64,000 nt of DNA from Orientia tsutsugamushi str. Boryong (GTDB lineage Bacteria; Pseudomonadota; Alphaproteobacteria; Rickettsiales; Rickettsiaceae), in the NCBI RefSeq assembly GCF_000063545.1, contig NC_009488.1:1240001-1304000 (forward strand), given 5' to 3'. A model generated the notes under the pieces. That model saw nothing but the letters and a program-made list of their open reading frames with translations, searched no databases and was not told the origin of the DNA. Positions 39,618 through 49,707 of the stretch are shown here, one piece after another. Every line of letters begins with the position of its first letter. Position 1 is the first letter of the stretch. Made by a program: the position numbers and the translations under genes.

Positions 39618-40919
39618 ATGACTAATAACTTATCTAAAAATGATTCATTAATCTCAAAGTTAAGTCTTGAATATCATAAAAAAGATAACATGCCAGGTAA
39701 AATAGCTATGGTAACTACCAAACCACTTGCAACTCAACACGACTTAGCGCTAGCTTATTCCCCTGGTGTATCTGCTCCATGTCTAAAGATTTTTGATAAT
39801 ATTAATGCAATTTATGACTACACCTCTAGAGGTAACACAGTTGCAGTAATTTCAAATGGCACAGCAGTTCTAGGGCTAGGCAATTTAGGAGCTGCTGCTG
39901 CTAAACCTGTTATGGAAGGTAAGGCAGCATTATTTAAAAAATTTGCTGATATTGATGCTATAGATCTTGAGGTAGATACTGAAGATCCTTATGAAATTAT
40001 TAAGATTATTCAATATCTTAAATATAATTGGGGTGGTATTAATTTAGAAGATATTAAGGCTCCTGAATGCTTTATTATAGAAAATAAGCTACAAGAACTT
40101 GTAGATATTCCAGTATTTCATGATGACCAACATGGTACAGCTGTTGCAGTTACAGCAGGAGTTATTAATGCTGCTGATCTTACAGGACGTCAGAATTTAA
40201 GAAATTTAAAAGTTATAATTAATGGAGCTGGAGCTGCTGGCATTGCTTGTGCAGAATTATTAAAGTCTATAGGTATAGAAAATATAATATTATGCGATAG
40301 CCAGGGCGTAATTTATAAAGGACGAACTAAAGGCATGAATGCATGGAAAGAGGCTCATGCTATCGATACTAAGTATAGAACTCTCAAAGAAGCAATAATT
40401 GGTGCTGATTTATTTTTAGGGTTATCAGTTAAAGGCACTTTAACACAAGAAATGTTAGCTACTATGGCTGATAAGCCAATTATCTTTGCCTTAGCTAATC
40501 CAGATCCTGAAATTATGCCTGATGAAGTTAAGTTTGTACGTCCAAATGCTATTGTTGCTACAGGAAGATCTGATTTTAGTAACCAAATAAATAATGTAAT
40601 AGTGTTTCCTTATATTTTTAGAGGGGCATTAGATGCTATGGCAACAACAATAAATAACTCAATGAAAATAGCTGCAGCTAAGGAAATAGCAGCGCTTGCT
40701 GCTTGTCCAGTGCCAGAGTTAGTTACTAAAGCTCATTTAGGTCGAAAAATGGAATATGGCTTCGATTACATTCTTCCTTCACCATTTGACCCAAGGCTAC
40801 TTTATACTATTCCACCATTAGTAGCTAGTGCAGCAGTAAAAACTGGAGTAGCTAGAAAAAATATTGATCTTCAAAAGTATAAAAATTATCTTTTTGATAA
40901 AGCTGCATTTGCTGAGTAA
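39618..40919 (+). CDS. maeB: Malic enzyme (malate dehydrogenase, oxaloacetate-decarboxylating)
   Basis: 433 residues from ATG 39618; an in-frame upstream extension overlaps the transporter and is rejected. Malic enzyme landmarks: [45 protein letters not shown], the Rossmann segment [15 protein letters not shown], and FALANPDPE. It converts malate to pyruvate and CO2 with NAD(P)H. It lacks the C-terminal phosphotransacetylase-like domain of long MaeB proteins. In a host-dependent bacterium with no citrate synthase (see gltA remnant) it could supply pyruvate from host C4 acids (inference). Confidence 0.92.
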   Translation: MTNNLSKNDSLISKLSLEYHKKDNMPGKIAMVTTKPLATQHDLALAYSPGVSAPCLKIFDNINAIYDYTSRGNTVAVISNGTAVLGLGNLGAAAAKPVMEGKAALFKKFADIDAIDLEVDTEDPYEIIKIIQYLKYNWGGINLEDIKAPECFIIENKLQELVDIPVFHDDQHGTAVAVTAGVINAADLTGRQNLRNLKVIINGAGAAGIACAELLKSIGIENIILCDSQGVIYKGRTKGMNAWKEAHAIDTKYRTLKEAIIGADLFLGLSVKGTLTQEMLATMADKPIIFALANPDPEIMPDEVKFVRPNAIVATGRSDFSNQINNVIVFPYIFRGALDAMATTINNSMKIAAAKEIAALAACPVPELVTKAHLGRKMEYGFDYILPSPFDPRLLYTIPPLVASAAVKTGVARKNIDLQKYKNYLFDKAAFAE

Positions 40920-41140
40920 ATAGTTATATAAGTAGCTATAATAACGTAGATAATAGTAAAGAAGGTGGCAATTTTTTTTGTACACATCTAAACTTTGCAA
41001 ATTCTTAAAGCTATTTAATCTTAAGTTGCTTAGAACTTAGTCGTAAAGTTAGCAAAACAACGACATGCATTAACTCAAGCTTGATATAAAACATGCTAAA
41101 ACATAGGAAAAACAAGGATTATAGGACTTTTATGCTTATG
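40920..41140. other. Non-coding spacer
   Basis: I see no gene, strong hairpin or repeat in this AT-rich stretch after malic enzyme. Confidence 0.5.
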
Positions 41141-41395
41141 TATAGTCATTTACAATGAGGTTTGAGTATAGAAAAAAGCGATAAAAATTAATAGAATCAT
41201 TGGTTATAAAGTTATTTTTTTGATACCTTATTCTCCAGATTTAAATCTATAGTCATTTACAATGAGGTTTGAGCATAAAAAAAGCAACAATAGCATCATA
41301 GATTTACCAACAGGATATTTTATACGCAAACTTCATTGTAAATGACTATATCATTTTTTGCCACAACTATTTCTTACTAAAGTCTTCTATGTGGA
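41141..41395 (+). mobile_element. IS630-type relic with a nested MITE
   Basis: Starts TATAGTCATTTACAATGAGG, the terminal repeat of the small MITEs. It contains ATACCTTATTCTCCAGATTTAAAT, which encodes IPYSPDLN, the C-terminal signature of IS630 transposases. A full MITE (41248-41350) has inserted directly after it at a TA. Sequence resumes TCATTTTTTGCCACAACTATTTC. This links the MITE ends to an IS630 parent. Confidence 0.6.
41248..41350. mobile_element. IS630-type MITE, copy M1
   Basis: TATAGTCATTTACAATGAGG at one end and its complement CATTGTAAATGACTATA at the other; interior has GCAACAATAGCATCATAGAT. 103 bp including flanking TA. No ORF. Confidence 0.85.
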
Positions 41396-41523
41396 GTAGA
41401 AGAAAGTTATATGAGAATACAGGATTATATAATGATTACCAAATTTGATACTGGAATTTTATTTTGATATATTCTTGCCTGATTTTTTTTTATCTTTATG
41501 AATTACTAATATAGCAAATCTTA

Positions 41524-42045
41524 TGCAGCAAAAAATTACTCTCCAACAAAAAAAAGGCTAAGCTAATTATGGATGAGGTTAACCTCAAAATTAAAGAACG
41601 TAAAATGCGTACTCAACGTCTTATTGAAATTGGTGGATTAGTTGCTAAGGCTAAGCTTGATCACTTACCAACAAATACTTTATTTGGTGCGATTATTTCA
41701 CTAAAAGAAACTCTAACACAACATCCAAATGTTCAAGATCATTGAACTACAATTGGTAAAGATATTTTTGATAAAGAACAGCAAAATAAAGCTGCTGTGA
41801 TTTTAAAATTTTCCTCTGAACTATAGTCATTTACAATGAAGTTTGCGTATAAAATATCCTGTTAGTAAATCTTATGATGCTATTGTCGCTTTTTTTATGC
41901 TCAAACCTCATTGTAAATGACTATAGACAAAGATACCAAGTGCTACATTCGTCTTCATGGCTTAAAATGGAATAGCTTTCGACAAGAATGGGCAGTTATG
42001 TTAAGGACATTGAGGCCTTAAAGAATGACCTTCTCAACGTCAATT
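41524..42045 (+). pseudogene. traD: Ti-type TraD, third copy, interrupted by a MITE
   Basis: On the plus strand, matching 8761-9216 and 48961-49415: MQQKITLQQKK, then a shift, MDEVNLKIKERKMRTQRLIE, LPTNTLFGAIISLKE, an in-frame TGA in VQDH-stop-TTIGKD, and CYIRLHGLKWNSFRQEW after the MITE at 41822-41924. The 3' end is cut by an IS982 fragment at 42044. It is evidence of a third RAGE formerly here. Confidence 0.85.
41822..41924. mobile_element. IS630-type MITE, copy M2, inside traD relic
   Basis: Both ends are complete (TATAGTCATTTACAATGAAG ... CATTGTAAATGACTATA). Splits the TraD codons SSE / DTK; the uninterrupted copies show the empty site. Confidence 0.85.
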
Positions 42046-42386
42046 TAGGATAAGGAGTCAGGAGAAGAAGAAGAGATAAGATTGGGATTAAGTTTAGAGA
42101 TAGAATAACTAGCAAGAGAAGCAATTATATGAATAAAGAAATTAAGAGGAGAACGGTGTCTAGTATGCTCTAAATGCATATGTTTTTTTAGTACATTAAA
42201 GACAGACTCAATTAAAGAACGTTTATTTAATAACCGATTATCTTGTATGTCCAATAAATATGTTTTCATATCTTTACGAAGATTAGTAAATAAACGTAGA
42301 CCATTGGAGAAGAGTTAATGAAGTAATAATTTAGATATGTAAGCTTTATCACCAAACAATTTACCAGATAAGACTTTAGAAATAAC
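42044..42386 (-). mobile_element. IS982 fragment (transposase C-terminus and right end)
   Basis: CAATTTAGGATAAGGAGTCA is the IS982 end. Open frame 42045-42269 on the minus strand matches LLNKRSLIESVFNVLKKHM and EHTRHRSPLNFFIHIIAS of the copy at 36.3-37.3 kb. It is cut at 42386 by the IS5-like end element. Confidence 0.8.
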
Positions 42387-42531
42387 TAGACCTCTTTCGA
42401 AACTGGTTAAGGTAGTTCAAAATTATTGCTGATAAATATCGAAATGGACGTAAAAGATTCGGTCTTAGTTTTAATTTGATCTCTGGCATTTATAATTTTA
42501 AACTACCTTAACCAGTTTCGAAAGAGGTCTA
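42387..42531. mobile_element. Mini-element with two IS5-like right ends
   Basis: Both termini are the right terminal repeat (TAGACCTCTTTCGAAAC... and its complement). About 40 bp of right end in reverse orientation joins the last ~110 bp of the IS in forward orientation at a shared TTCAAAATTA. TA flanks are present. 145 bp, non-coding. Confidence 0.75.
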
Positions 42532-42532
42532 T

Positions 42533-42914
42533 TATAATTTTTAATAACATTGTTTAATATTCCTTCTAAATAAAGTCTTTCTTTCTTTGCTTCTACAAAT
42601 GATTCAGTTCTTCCTGTCAACAGTTTATATGCAGTCTTAATATACATTAATACTTCGCTATAACAGTTTAAGTGTTTGCTTAATATTGATTTTTTATTTT
42701 CTGTTATTTCGGACTGAAAATTTCTAACTTCTTCTGGCTCACTTTTGAGCTGTTTGAACACATCTATTATATTTAGGTTTAGTGTTTTAAGTTGATGTGT
42801 AAGTTTTAAAAGCTCTTTATCACCAGCTGCTAGATGTCTTAGTAACAGTTTTGACTGTATATTTTTATTAAATATACTTTTATTTTTCTGTTGACCTTCG
42901 TTTCCAAGAGACAT
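42533..42914 (-). CDS. Unknown helical protein, C-terminus cut by mini-IS
   Basis: About 127 native residues, Lys/Leu/Asn-rich, predicted helical (QSKLLLRHLAAGDKELLKL, HLNCYSEVLMYIKTAYKLL). The frame runs on into the mini-element at 42531 and picks up the foreign tail RPLSKLVKVV. Start ATG 42914. No domain recognised. It may be RAGE cargo or chromosomal. Confidence 0.5.
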
Positions 42915-43280
42915 AAAATTCCCCTACTGTTTTTGTTTGAAAAATGGTTTCTGAAGATTAAAATAAAAAGCGTCATACCTTATTTCATTTAATCTTCAGC
43001 TTAGTATCATTAAAGTTTTGAAACCTAGATAATATAAGGTATAGAGTAGCATTATAATTTTTATCAGTCTATTAAAATCTTTTAATTTTCAGGCTAAATT
43101 TTTGCATAATAATTTAATGTTGATGTAAAATTATTACATTCCCTACTTATTGTTATAATAAATCTTATTCAAAAATGATGCATAAAAAGCCTTGTAAGCG
43201 TTATTTTTACTAGCGTTATGAGCTATTTTCTGGTATAATCTCAATAGAGATTCAACTAACAGAAATTAATTAAACTTCCT
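42915..43280. promoter_or_regulatory. Intergenic region with extended -10 promoter for dam
   Basis: TGGTATAAT at 43231-43239, the same extended -10 as before both SpoT-like copies, about 45 bp before the dam GTG. A small TCTC-AATA-GAGA hairpin follows it. The rest of the 366 bp shows no gene. Confidence 0.45.
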
Positions 43281-44090
43281 GTGTCAATAGCTGTTGCTAA
43301 TAAGTCTAAACCTTTCCTTCATTGGATTGGTAGTAAACGAAGAATTGTTAATAAATTAATAGAACATCTTCCTCAAGGTTCACACTATAATTATTATGAA
43401 CCATTCCTTGGTGGAGGTGCTTTATTTTTTCAAGTTAGGCATCTTTTTAAACAATGTTTTTTGTCTGACATCAATCTTGATTTAATTACTAGCTATAATG
43501 CTGTTAAAAATAATCCTAATGAGGTCAATAGATTACTGAGTTTATATCACAAACATCATTCAAAGGATTATTATTATAAAGTTAAAAACAAATATAGTAA
43601 TAATCCGAATGAGATTACCGCAAAATTTATATATCTTAATAAATACTCTTTTAGGGGAATTTATAGAGTCTACAAAAATGGACAATCTGCTCAAACATTT
43701 TCTGGTGAATGCTACATTAAACTCCACATTGCATCTAGAATAAACCAATGCAGCAACCTTCTATATGGTGTATCAATTTATGCTACAGATTTTTCATTTA
43801 TAGAGCCTCAACAAAATGACTTTGTTTATTTCGATCCTCCTTATCATAAATCTGGAGAACGATTCTATACTAGACTTCCATTTGGTGAAAAAGATCAAAT
43901 TAGATTACTGGATTTTGTCCAAAAATTAACCAGCAAAGGTGTTAAGGTTATGATCTCAAATAATAATACTCCTTTTATTAGAGACTTATACAAAGATTTT
44001 AATATCAATATCGTTACAGTCGTATACTCAATCAATGAACAACGCAATCCTGTTAATGAGCTAATAATTACTAACTATAAAACTTATTAG
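43281..44090 (+). CDS. dam: DNA adenine methylase (D12-class N6-adenine methyltransferase)
   Basis: 269 residues, usual length for Dam. Order of motifs: LHWIGSKRRIV (13-23), SAM-binding FLGGGALFF (42-50), ITAKFIYLNKYSFRGIYR, catalytic DPPY (185-188) and the C-terminal IITNYKTY. It transfers methyl from SAM to adenine N6, normally in GATC; target specificity cannot be read here. GTG start: an in-frame stop lies ~25 bp upstream and no ATG is nearer; the decayed copy has GTG at the same place. No cognate endonuclease is adjacent, so it is a solitary methylase. Only intact copy of three in the window. Confidence 0.92.
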   Translation: MSIAVANKSKPFLHWIGSKRRIVNKLIEHLPQGSHYNYYEPFLGGGALFFQVRHLFKQCFLSDINLDLITSYNAVKNNPNEVNRLLSLYHKHHSKDYYYKVKNKYSNNPNEITAKFIYLNKYSFRGIYRVYKNGQSAQTFSGECYIKLHIASRINQCSNLLYGVSIYATDFSFIEPQQNDFVYFDPPYHKSGERFYTRLPFGEKDQIRLLDFVQKLTSKGVKVMISNNNTPFIRDLYKDFNINIVTVVYSINEQRNPVNELIITNYKTY

Positions 44091-44093
44091 TTA

Positions 44094-44603
44094 TTAAATG
44101 TGAACCCGCCATTCAGCACGTATATGAATAGGAAGTGGTCTATAGTTAGCCGTTGTGCTGCATTCAATATCTAAATATGTATCTCTTGATAAGTTTATTG
44201 TTGTACCAACTCCCAAGTTTATATGAGTATTACTAGAAGACTTGTGAGCTGATATTAGTCCACCTGTAACAAACATTGAGGCTTTGTTACCTTCAATTAT
44301 ATTGTAATAATAATTAACTCGAGTATAACTATTTATACAGTTATCATAATACAAAAATCCTAATCTTAAATCTATTCTATGATGCCTAGCTACTCTATAA
44401 CCAATGCCTGTTTCTAATGTAATGCCATGGTCAATAGCAACACCAGGTGAAAATTTTATATATAATGGTGAAGAATCAACACTATCTTCAGAAGCATTAA
44501 AGTTTACATTATTATTTGCTGTACATATTGATGGTGAAAATAATACAACAGCTGCTAACATAACAGCATAACACGGTTGCAAAAGTGATTTCAAAACATT
44601 CAT
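44094..44603 (-). CDS. Exported beta-barrel-like surface protein, copy 2
   Basis: 169 residues, homologous to 1728-2231. Signal peptide (YAVMLAAVVLFSPSICTA), then alternating strands (LYIKFSPGVAI, IDLRLGFLYYDN, TYLDIECSTTANYRPLPIHI) ending in AEWRVHI. The central loop (DNCINSYTRVN / HKSSSNTHINL) differs from copy 1 while flanks are conserved, as for surface-exposed loops. Convergent with dam (3 bp). Confidence 0.65.
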   Translation of the reverse strand: MNVLKSLLQPCYAVMLAAVVLFSPSICTANNNVNFNASEDSVDSSPLYIKFSPGVAIDHGITLETGIGYRVARHHRIDLRLGFLYYDNCINSYTRVNYYYNIIEGNKASMFVTGGLISAHKSSSNTHINLGVGTTINLSRDTYLDIECSTTANYRPLPIHIRAEWRVHI

Positions 44604-44700
44604 AGCAGTATCTATTTAATTAGAATATTTTTTATGAAGTTTAATATTAATTATATTCTGAGTCAATTTTCTTTATTAGTATTAACATATTGGTTGAAAA

Positions 44701-45348
44701 TTAATACCATGGGACTGATTGTTCCGTTAGAAAGTTGAATACATCTGCATTACCGCTTTTAGCAGCATAATCTATAGGATTCATGCCGCGTTATCATCTT
44801 TTGCATCAATATCTGCTCCATAATCAATCAAAAGCTGTATAACATCTATGATTTCATTACGAACAGCAATATGTAGTAGTGTTTCTCCTTCATCATATTT
44901 TTTATTAATACTAGTAGAATTATGTTTTAGCATAATTGCTAAAGGTTCTATACATCTGCATTCAACAGCATCAGATAAAGGTGTATTACCTTGATTATTC
45001 TCGATATTTACATCAGCGTTATATTTTAGCAGTAATGCTATATGATCATTGCAATATGTAGGATATTTTTCGAAAAATTCATAATATACTTGAATTCTGT
45101 CAACGACAAAATGTAAAAGCAGTGTGCCCATCATTATCTTGTGCGTTTACGTTAGCTCCATTGTTCAGCAAAATCTCAGCAATAGGTAGATTCTTATATT
45201 TTAAAGCAACAGATAAAGCTGTAGTACCATCTTTATATTTTGAATTGACAAGTGTACTATCCTTATTAATAAGCTGCTTCACTTTTTCAATATCACCATC
45301 TTGAATAGCGCTATGTAAGGTATATTTAGCCTTAGATTTGAATATCAT
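44701..45348 (-). pseudogene. Ankyrin-repeat protein, frameshifted twice
   Basis: Ankyrin units: DGTTALSVALKYKNLPIAEI with LLNNGANVNAQDNDGHTAF; after a shift near 45110, ALLLKYNADVNIENNQGNTP, EGETLLHIAVRNEIIDVI and LLIDYGADIDAKD; after another near 44785, GMNPIDYAAKSGNADVFNFL. About five repeats. Orientia Ank proteins are typically secreted host-directed effectors. This one lacks an evident F-box-like tail and is broken. The N-terminal start MIFKSKAKYTLHSAIQDG is intact; the IS5-like copy 2 begins 5 bp upstream and may have removed its promoter. Confidence 0.85.
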
Positions 45349-45352
45349 ATAT

Positions 45353-46261
45353 TAGACTTCTTTCGAAACTATACAATGATGTAAAATGGTGTTATAAAAA
45401 TCTGATTTGAAGTAATAATGAAATTAGATCAGATTAAAGAGTTAAAGGATGAAAAATTTCGTCGATTAACAGTAGTAAGGAAGGGAACATTCTCAAAGAT
45501 GGTGGATATTTTGAGGAAAGCTGATGGTGTTAAGAAATCAAAAGGAGGGCGTAAAAATAAGCTCAATTTGGAGGAACAGTTATTGATGGTCTTAGAATAC
45601 CTTAGAGAATACCGTACTTATTTTCATATAGGTCAGAACTATGGGATTAGTGAAAGTTCAGCATATAAAGCTGTAAAATGGGTAGAAGACACCTTAGTTA
45701 AACACCCAAACTTTGCTCTTCCAGGTCGTAAAGCTCTAATGAATAGCGATATGAATTATGAAGTAGTCTTGATTGATGCTACTGAGAGTCCAATAGAAAG
45801 ACCCAAAAAAAACAAAAATTCTATTATTCAGGAAAGAAGAAAAGGCATACACTAAAGACTCAAATAGTGGTAGACAAGAAAACACGCCAAGTAATATGTA
45901 CAGATTTTTCTAACGGTAAAAAACATGACTTTAGATTATTTAAGGAATCCAAAATTCTTATCCACCCTAAGATTAAAGCGATTACTGATACAGGATATCA
46001 AGGTATACAAAAAATTCACAATAATTCTGCATTACCAAAGAAAAAAAGCAAAAAAAATCCTTTAACTAAAAATGATAAAAAGAATAATCGTAGGTTAGCA
46101 GGAGAAAGAGTTGTCAATGAAAACGTTATTGCTATGCTAAAACGGTTCAAAATTATTGCTGACAAATATCGAAATAGACGTAAAAGATTCGGTCTTAGAT
46201 TTAATTTGATCTCTGGCATTTATAATTTTGAACTACCTTAACCAGTTTCGAAAGAGGTCTA
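45353..46261 (+). mobile_element. IS5-family-like insertion sequence, copy 2
   Basis: Ends AGACTTCTTTCGAAAC and GTTTCGAAAGAGGTCT with TA flanks. Differs from copy 1 by only a handful of bases. Confidence 0.85.
45418..46241 (+). pseudogene. IS5-like DDE transposase, A8 frame break
   Basis: Same two parts as at 27428-28250 (HTH/first Asp part and DTGYQGIQKIH part). The junction run is CCC-A8-C, which puts the parts in different frames; A9 would join them. Confidence 0.75.
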
Positions 46262-46689
46262 ATGAATCGAAATCAAAGTTTTTATATAAGATCAAGTGCG
46301 ATAAGAATAGTATTTTCATAGGCTATAGTTATCAAATACAGCAAATACTACATCAGTTAATAGATAATGCTAATCGCTTTAATAAAAACAGCAAAAATAA
46401 AGAAGTAGTAATTACAGTAGAATTATTACCTCCTACAATTTCAGAAAATACAGAAAGAATACTACAATTTACTGTTCATGATAATGGACAAGGCATATCA
46501 AAAGAAACTCTACAACAAATCAATAATGATTTTAGAGATATAAGTCAGAATAGTGAAGCATTAAGATTAAGCTTAACGTTTGTTAAGCTGATGCTTCAAG
46601 AAATACGAGGGGAAATTACTATGAAAAGTGAAGAAAAAAAGTATACGGAAGCCATATTTCATATACCAGTCAGCTTAGCTAATTGTTAG
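46262..46689 (+). pseudogene. HATPase (histidine-kinase-like) C-terminal fragment
   Basis: GHKL ATPase module: N-box-like ILHQLIDNANRFNKN, G1 HDNGQGISKETL, G2-like EALRLSLTFVKLMLQEIRGE and the terminal IFHIPVSL. Conserved with the second module of 4599-6201 but a different gene. The 5' part is replaced by the IS copy-2 end. It is trapped between two inverted IS5-like copies. Confidence 0.8.
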
Positions 46690-46769
46690 CTAAGCTTGCT
46701 ATTTTAAATTTCTAAAAAACAAAGTTAATAAACTTAACCGTAGGAGAATAATGTGGAAAATAACAATAT

Positions 46770-47679
46770 TAGACCTCTTTCGAAACTGGTTAAGGTAGTT
46801 CAAAATTATAAATGCCAGAGATCAAATTAAATCTAAGACCGAATCTTTTACGTCTATTTCGATATTTGTCAGCAATAATTTTGAACCGTTTTAGCATAGC
46901 AATAACGTTTTCATTGACAACTCTTTTTCCTGCTAACCTACGATTATTCTTTTTATCATTTTTAGTTAAAGGATTTTTCTTGCTTTTTTTCTTTGGTAAT
47001 GCAGAATTATTGCGAATTTTTTGTATACCTTGATATCCTGTATCAGTAATCGCTTTAATCTTAGGATGGATAAGAATTTTGGATTCCTTAAATAATCTAA
47101 AGTCATGTTTTTTACCGTTAGAAAAATCTGTACATATTACTTGGTGCGTTTTCTTGTCTACCACTATTTGAGTTTTTAGTGTATGCTTTTTCTTCTTTCC
47201 TGAATAATAGAATTTTTATTTTTTTTTAGGTCCTTCTATAGGACTCTCAGTAGCACCAATCAAGACTACTTCATAATTCATATCGCTATTCATTAGAGCT
47301 TTACGACCTGGAAGAGCAAAGTTTGGGTGTTTAACTAAGGTGTCTTCTACCCATTTTACAGCTTTATATGCTGAACTTTCACTAATCCCATAGTTCTGAC
47401 CTATATGAAAATAAGTACGGTATTCTCTAAGGTATTCTAAGGCCATCAATAACTGTTCCTCCAAATTGAGCTTATTTTTACGCCCTCCTTTTGATTTCTT
47501 AACACCATCAGCTTTCCTCAAAATATCCACCATCTTTGAGAATGTTCCCTTCCTTACTACTGTTAATCGACGAAATTTTTCATCCTTTAACTCTTTAATC
47601 TGATCTAATTTCATTATTACTTCAAATCAGATCTTTATAACACCATTTTACATCATTGTATAGTTTCGAAAGAAGTCTA
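46770..47679 (-). mobile_element. IS5-family-like insertion sequence, copy 3 (inverted)
   Basis: Same element on the minus strand, ends at 46771 and 47678. Its right side abuts a MITE missing its own left end. Confidence 0.85.
46790..47614 (-). pseudogene. IS5-like DDE transposase, A9 and in-frame stop
   Basis: Here the junction run has nine As, so both parts are in one frame, but the following codon is TAA instead of CAA (complement of about 47218-47220). This is the only copy with the parts aligned, and it is closed by a point change. Confidence 0.75.
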
Positions 47680-47769
47680 ATGAAGTTTGCGTATAAAATA
47701 TCCTGTTAGTAAATCTTATGATGCTATTGTCGCTTTTTTTATGCTCAAACCTCATTGTAAATAACTATA
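47680..47769. mobile_element. IS630-type MITE, copy M3, left end lost
   Basis: AATGAAGTTTGCGTATAAAATATCC ... through CATTGTAAATAACTATA. The first ~13 bp of the MITE are missing at the IS copy-3 boundary; the right terminal repeat has one change. Confidence 0.8.
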
Positions 47770-47841
47770 GTTTATAATTCTAGAATAATAAAACATTCTT
47801 AGCTTATGAACATCTGATTCTCTGTGCCTTGATTCTAAAAA

Positions 47842-48636
47842 TTAATCAGTTATGATGCGGAGATTGCTTTTTTTAATTTTTTTTGTAAGTTCATTTGCTA
47901 ACTGGTATGCGTATACATTATCAGAATCATATTTGATAGCCAGGCTACAACTTTCAATTGCTTCTTGATGTCGCCCCAATTCATTCAAAGCAATTCCTTT
48001 ATTATAGTAAGCCTCTGGAAAATCTGGTTGATACTTAATAGCCAAATCAAAATTCTCTATTACCTCTTGATATTGTTCTAGTATACATAAAGCAGATCCT
48101 TTATTATTGTAAGAGCCTGCGTAATTTGTGCTGTATCGAATAGCTTGATCATAATTGTTAATTGCTTCTAGTAGCTTTCCAAGATTTTTCAAAGCATTTC
48201 CTTTAGCATGATAAGCTTCTATCAAATCTGGTTTATACTTAATAGCTACATCATAATTTTTTATTGCTTCTTGATATTGCCCTAGTTCGTATAAAGAAGT
48301 TCCTTTACCAATATAATAGTCTGCATCATTTGGATTGTATTGAATAGCTGTATCATAATTCTTTATTGCCTCTTGATATTGTCCTAGTTCGTATAAAGAA
48401 ATTCCTTTAGCATAATAAGTTTCTGAAAAATCAGGTTTATATCAAATAGTAGTATCAAAAGTTTCTATTGCTTTTTGATGTTGCCATAATGCCTTTAAAG
48501 CCATTCCTTTATTAATATAAGCTTCTATACAATCTGGATTACACTTAATAGCTATATCAAAATTCTTTATTGCTTTTTGATATTTTCTTAACTGAAAAAA
48601 TGAATTCCCTTTATTAAAATATTTGTCTGCTAGCAT
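47842..48636 (-). pseudogene. TPR-repeat protein (about 7 TPRs), RAGE cargo, copy 2
   Basis: Same first two TPRs and same C-terminus (DNVYAYQLANELTKKIKKS) as the 7225-8436 gene, but only about seven units and a different middle (LGQYQEAIKNYDVAIKYKPD, LGKLLEAINNYDQAIRYS). One nonsense change: TGA at 48442-48444 where copy 1 has CGA (TTIRYKPD). Otherwise the frame is open across 264 codons. Upstream region and ribosome-binding site are identical to copy 1. Confidence 0.85.
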
Positions 48637-48960
48637 ATCTTTACCCTAAATTGAATACTGTTATATGAGCAGATTATTTTGATGCAATAGATGTAACTGT
48701 ATTAATAATACTGTCATATATTTCATATGATTTATAAAAATTCCCCTTTAAATTTTTGATTAGCTATGATAATTGCTAAATCAAATGTGCTGTTATCAAA
48801 TTTTCTTTTTTACAGCCTTATTTTTAACACTATCAGAAATTTCATCAAAATTCTTTATTTTTTTTTATTATTACCATCAGTTATGTTACTCTGGAATTCT
48901 TACTCTATATTTTCTATCAGTAGTGATATTGCTAGCTGCGCATATAGTTTGAACTATTAT

Positions 48961-49415
48961 CTAAGACACAAGCTCAAGTTTATACTGAACATTAAGAAGG
49001 CCATTCTTTAAGGCCTCAATGTCCTTAACATTGCTGCACCATTCTTGACGAAAGCTATTCCATTTTAAGCCATGAAGGCGAATGTAGCGCTTAGTGTTTT
49101 CATCTGGTTCAGAGGAAAATTTTAAAATCACAGCAGCTTTATTTTGCTGTTCCTTATCAAAAATATTTTTACCGATTGTAGTCCAATGATTCTGAACATT
49201 TGGATGTTGTGTTAAAGTTTCTTTTAGTGAAACAATTGCACCAAATAAAGTGTTTGTCTGTAAGTGATCAAGCTTAGCCTTAGCGACTAGTCCACCCATT
49301 TCGATAAGACGTCGAGTACGCATTTTACGTTCTTTGATTTTGAGGTTAACCTCATCCATGATTAGCTTAGCTTTTTTTGTTGGAGAGTAATTTTTTGCTG
49401 CATAAGATTTGCCAT
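48961..49415 (-). pseudogene. traD: Ti-type conjugal transfer protein TraD, copy 2
   Basis: Matches 8761-9216. A one-base deletion near 49365 (seven instead of eight Ts/As after GCTTAG) separates the first ~16 codons from the TraD domain, which is open from ATG 49359 (MDEVNLKIKERKMRTRRLIE). Translation from the internal ATG would give a 132-residue protein with the family signature intact, so it may still work. Confidence 0.8.
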
Positions 49416-49707
49416 GTTAGTAATTCAGAAAGATAAAAAAATCAGGCAAGAATATATCAAAATAAAATTCCAGTAAAGAAAAAAACCGCACCTGCCAAAC
49501 CAACATCAAATAATTATAGTCAAAAAAACGTGAATTCAGGTTAGAAGCTTCATTAAAGAATAAGCTTATACGCAATATGTAAACTTGAAAGTTTACTGCT
49601 AAAAAATGGGTGCCAATTAGCCGATTGAGTGTTAAAAAAAGCAGTTTGTACTGGCAAAATCAAAAAACTCATGCTAACCTGAAACTCAGGTGAGGATTGG
49701 AGTTGAA
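49416..49707. promoter_or_regulatory. Divergent traD-traA region, candidate oriT, copy 2
   Basis: Nearly the same sequence as 9217-9509, including ACCGCACCTGCC. The traA ATG at 49708 is preceded by GGAG with five-base spacing. Confidence 0.35.

Noticed and set aside
43281-44603. dam plus neighbour as a restriction-modification system
   Set aside because: The neighbour has a signal peptide and barrel-like strands, no nuclease motif.
46016-46219. Minus-strand hydrophobic frames inside the IS5-like elements (also 28025, 46812)
   Set aside because: Mirror frames of the conserved transposase; repeated only because the IS is repeated.
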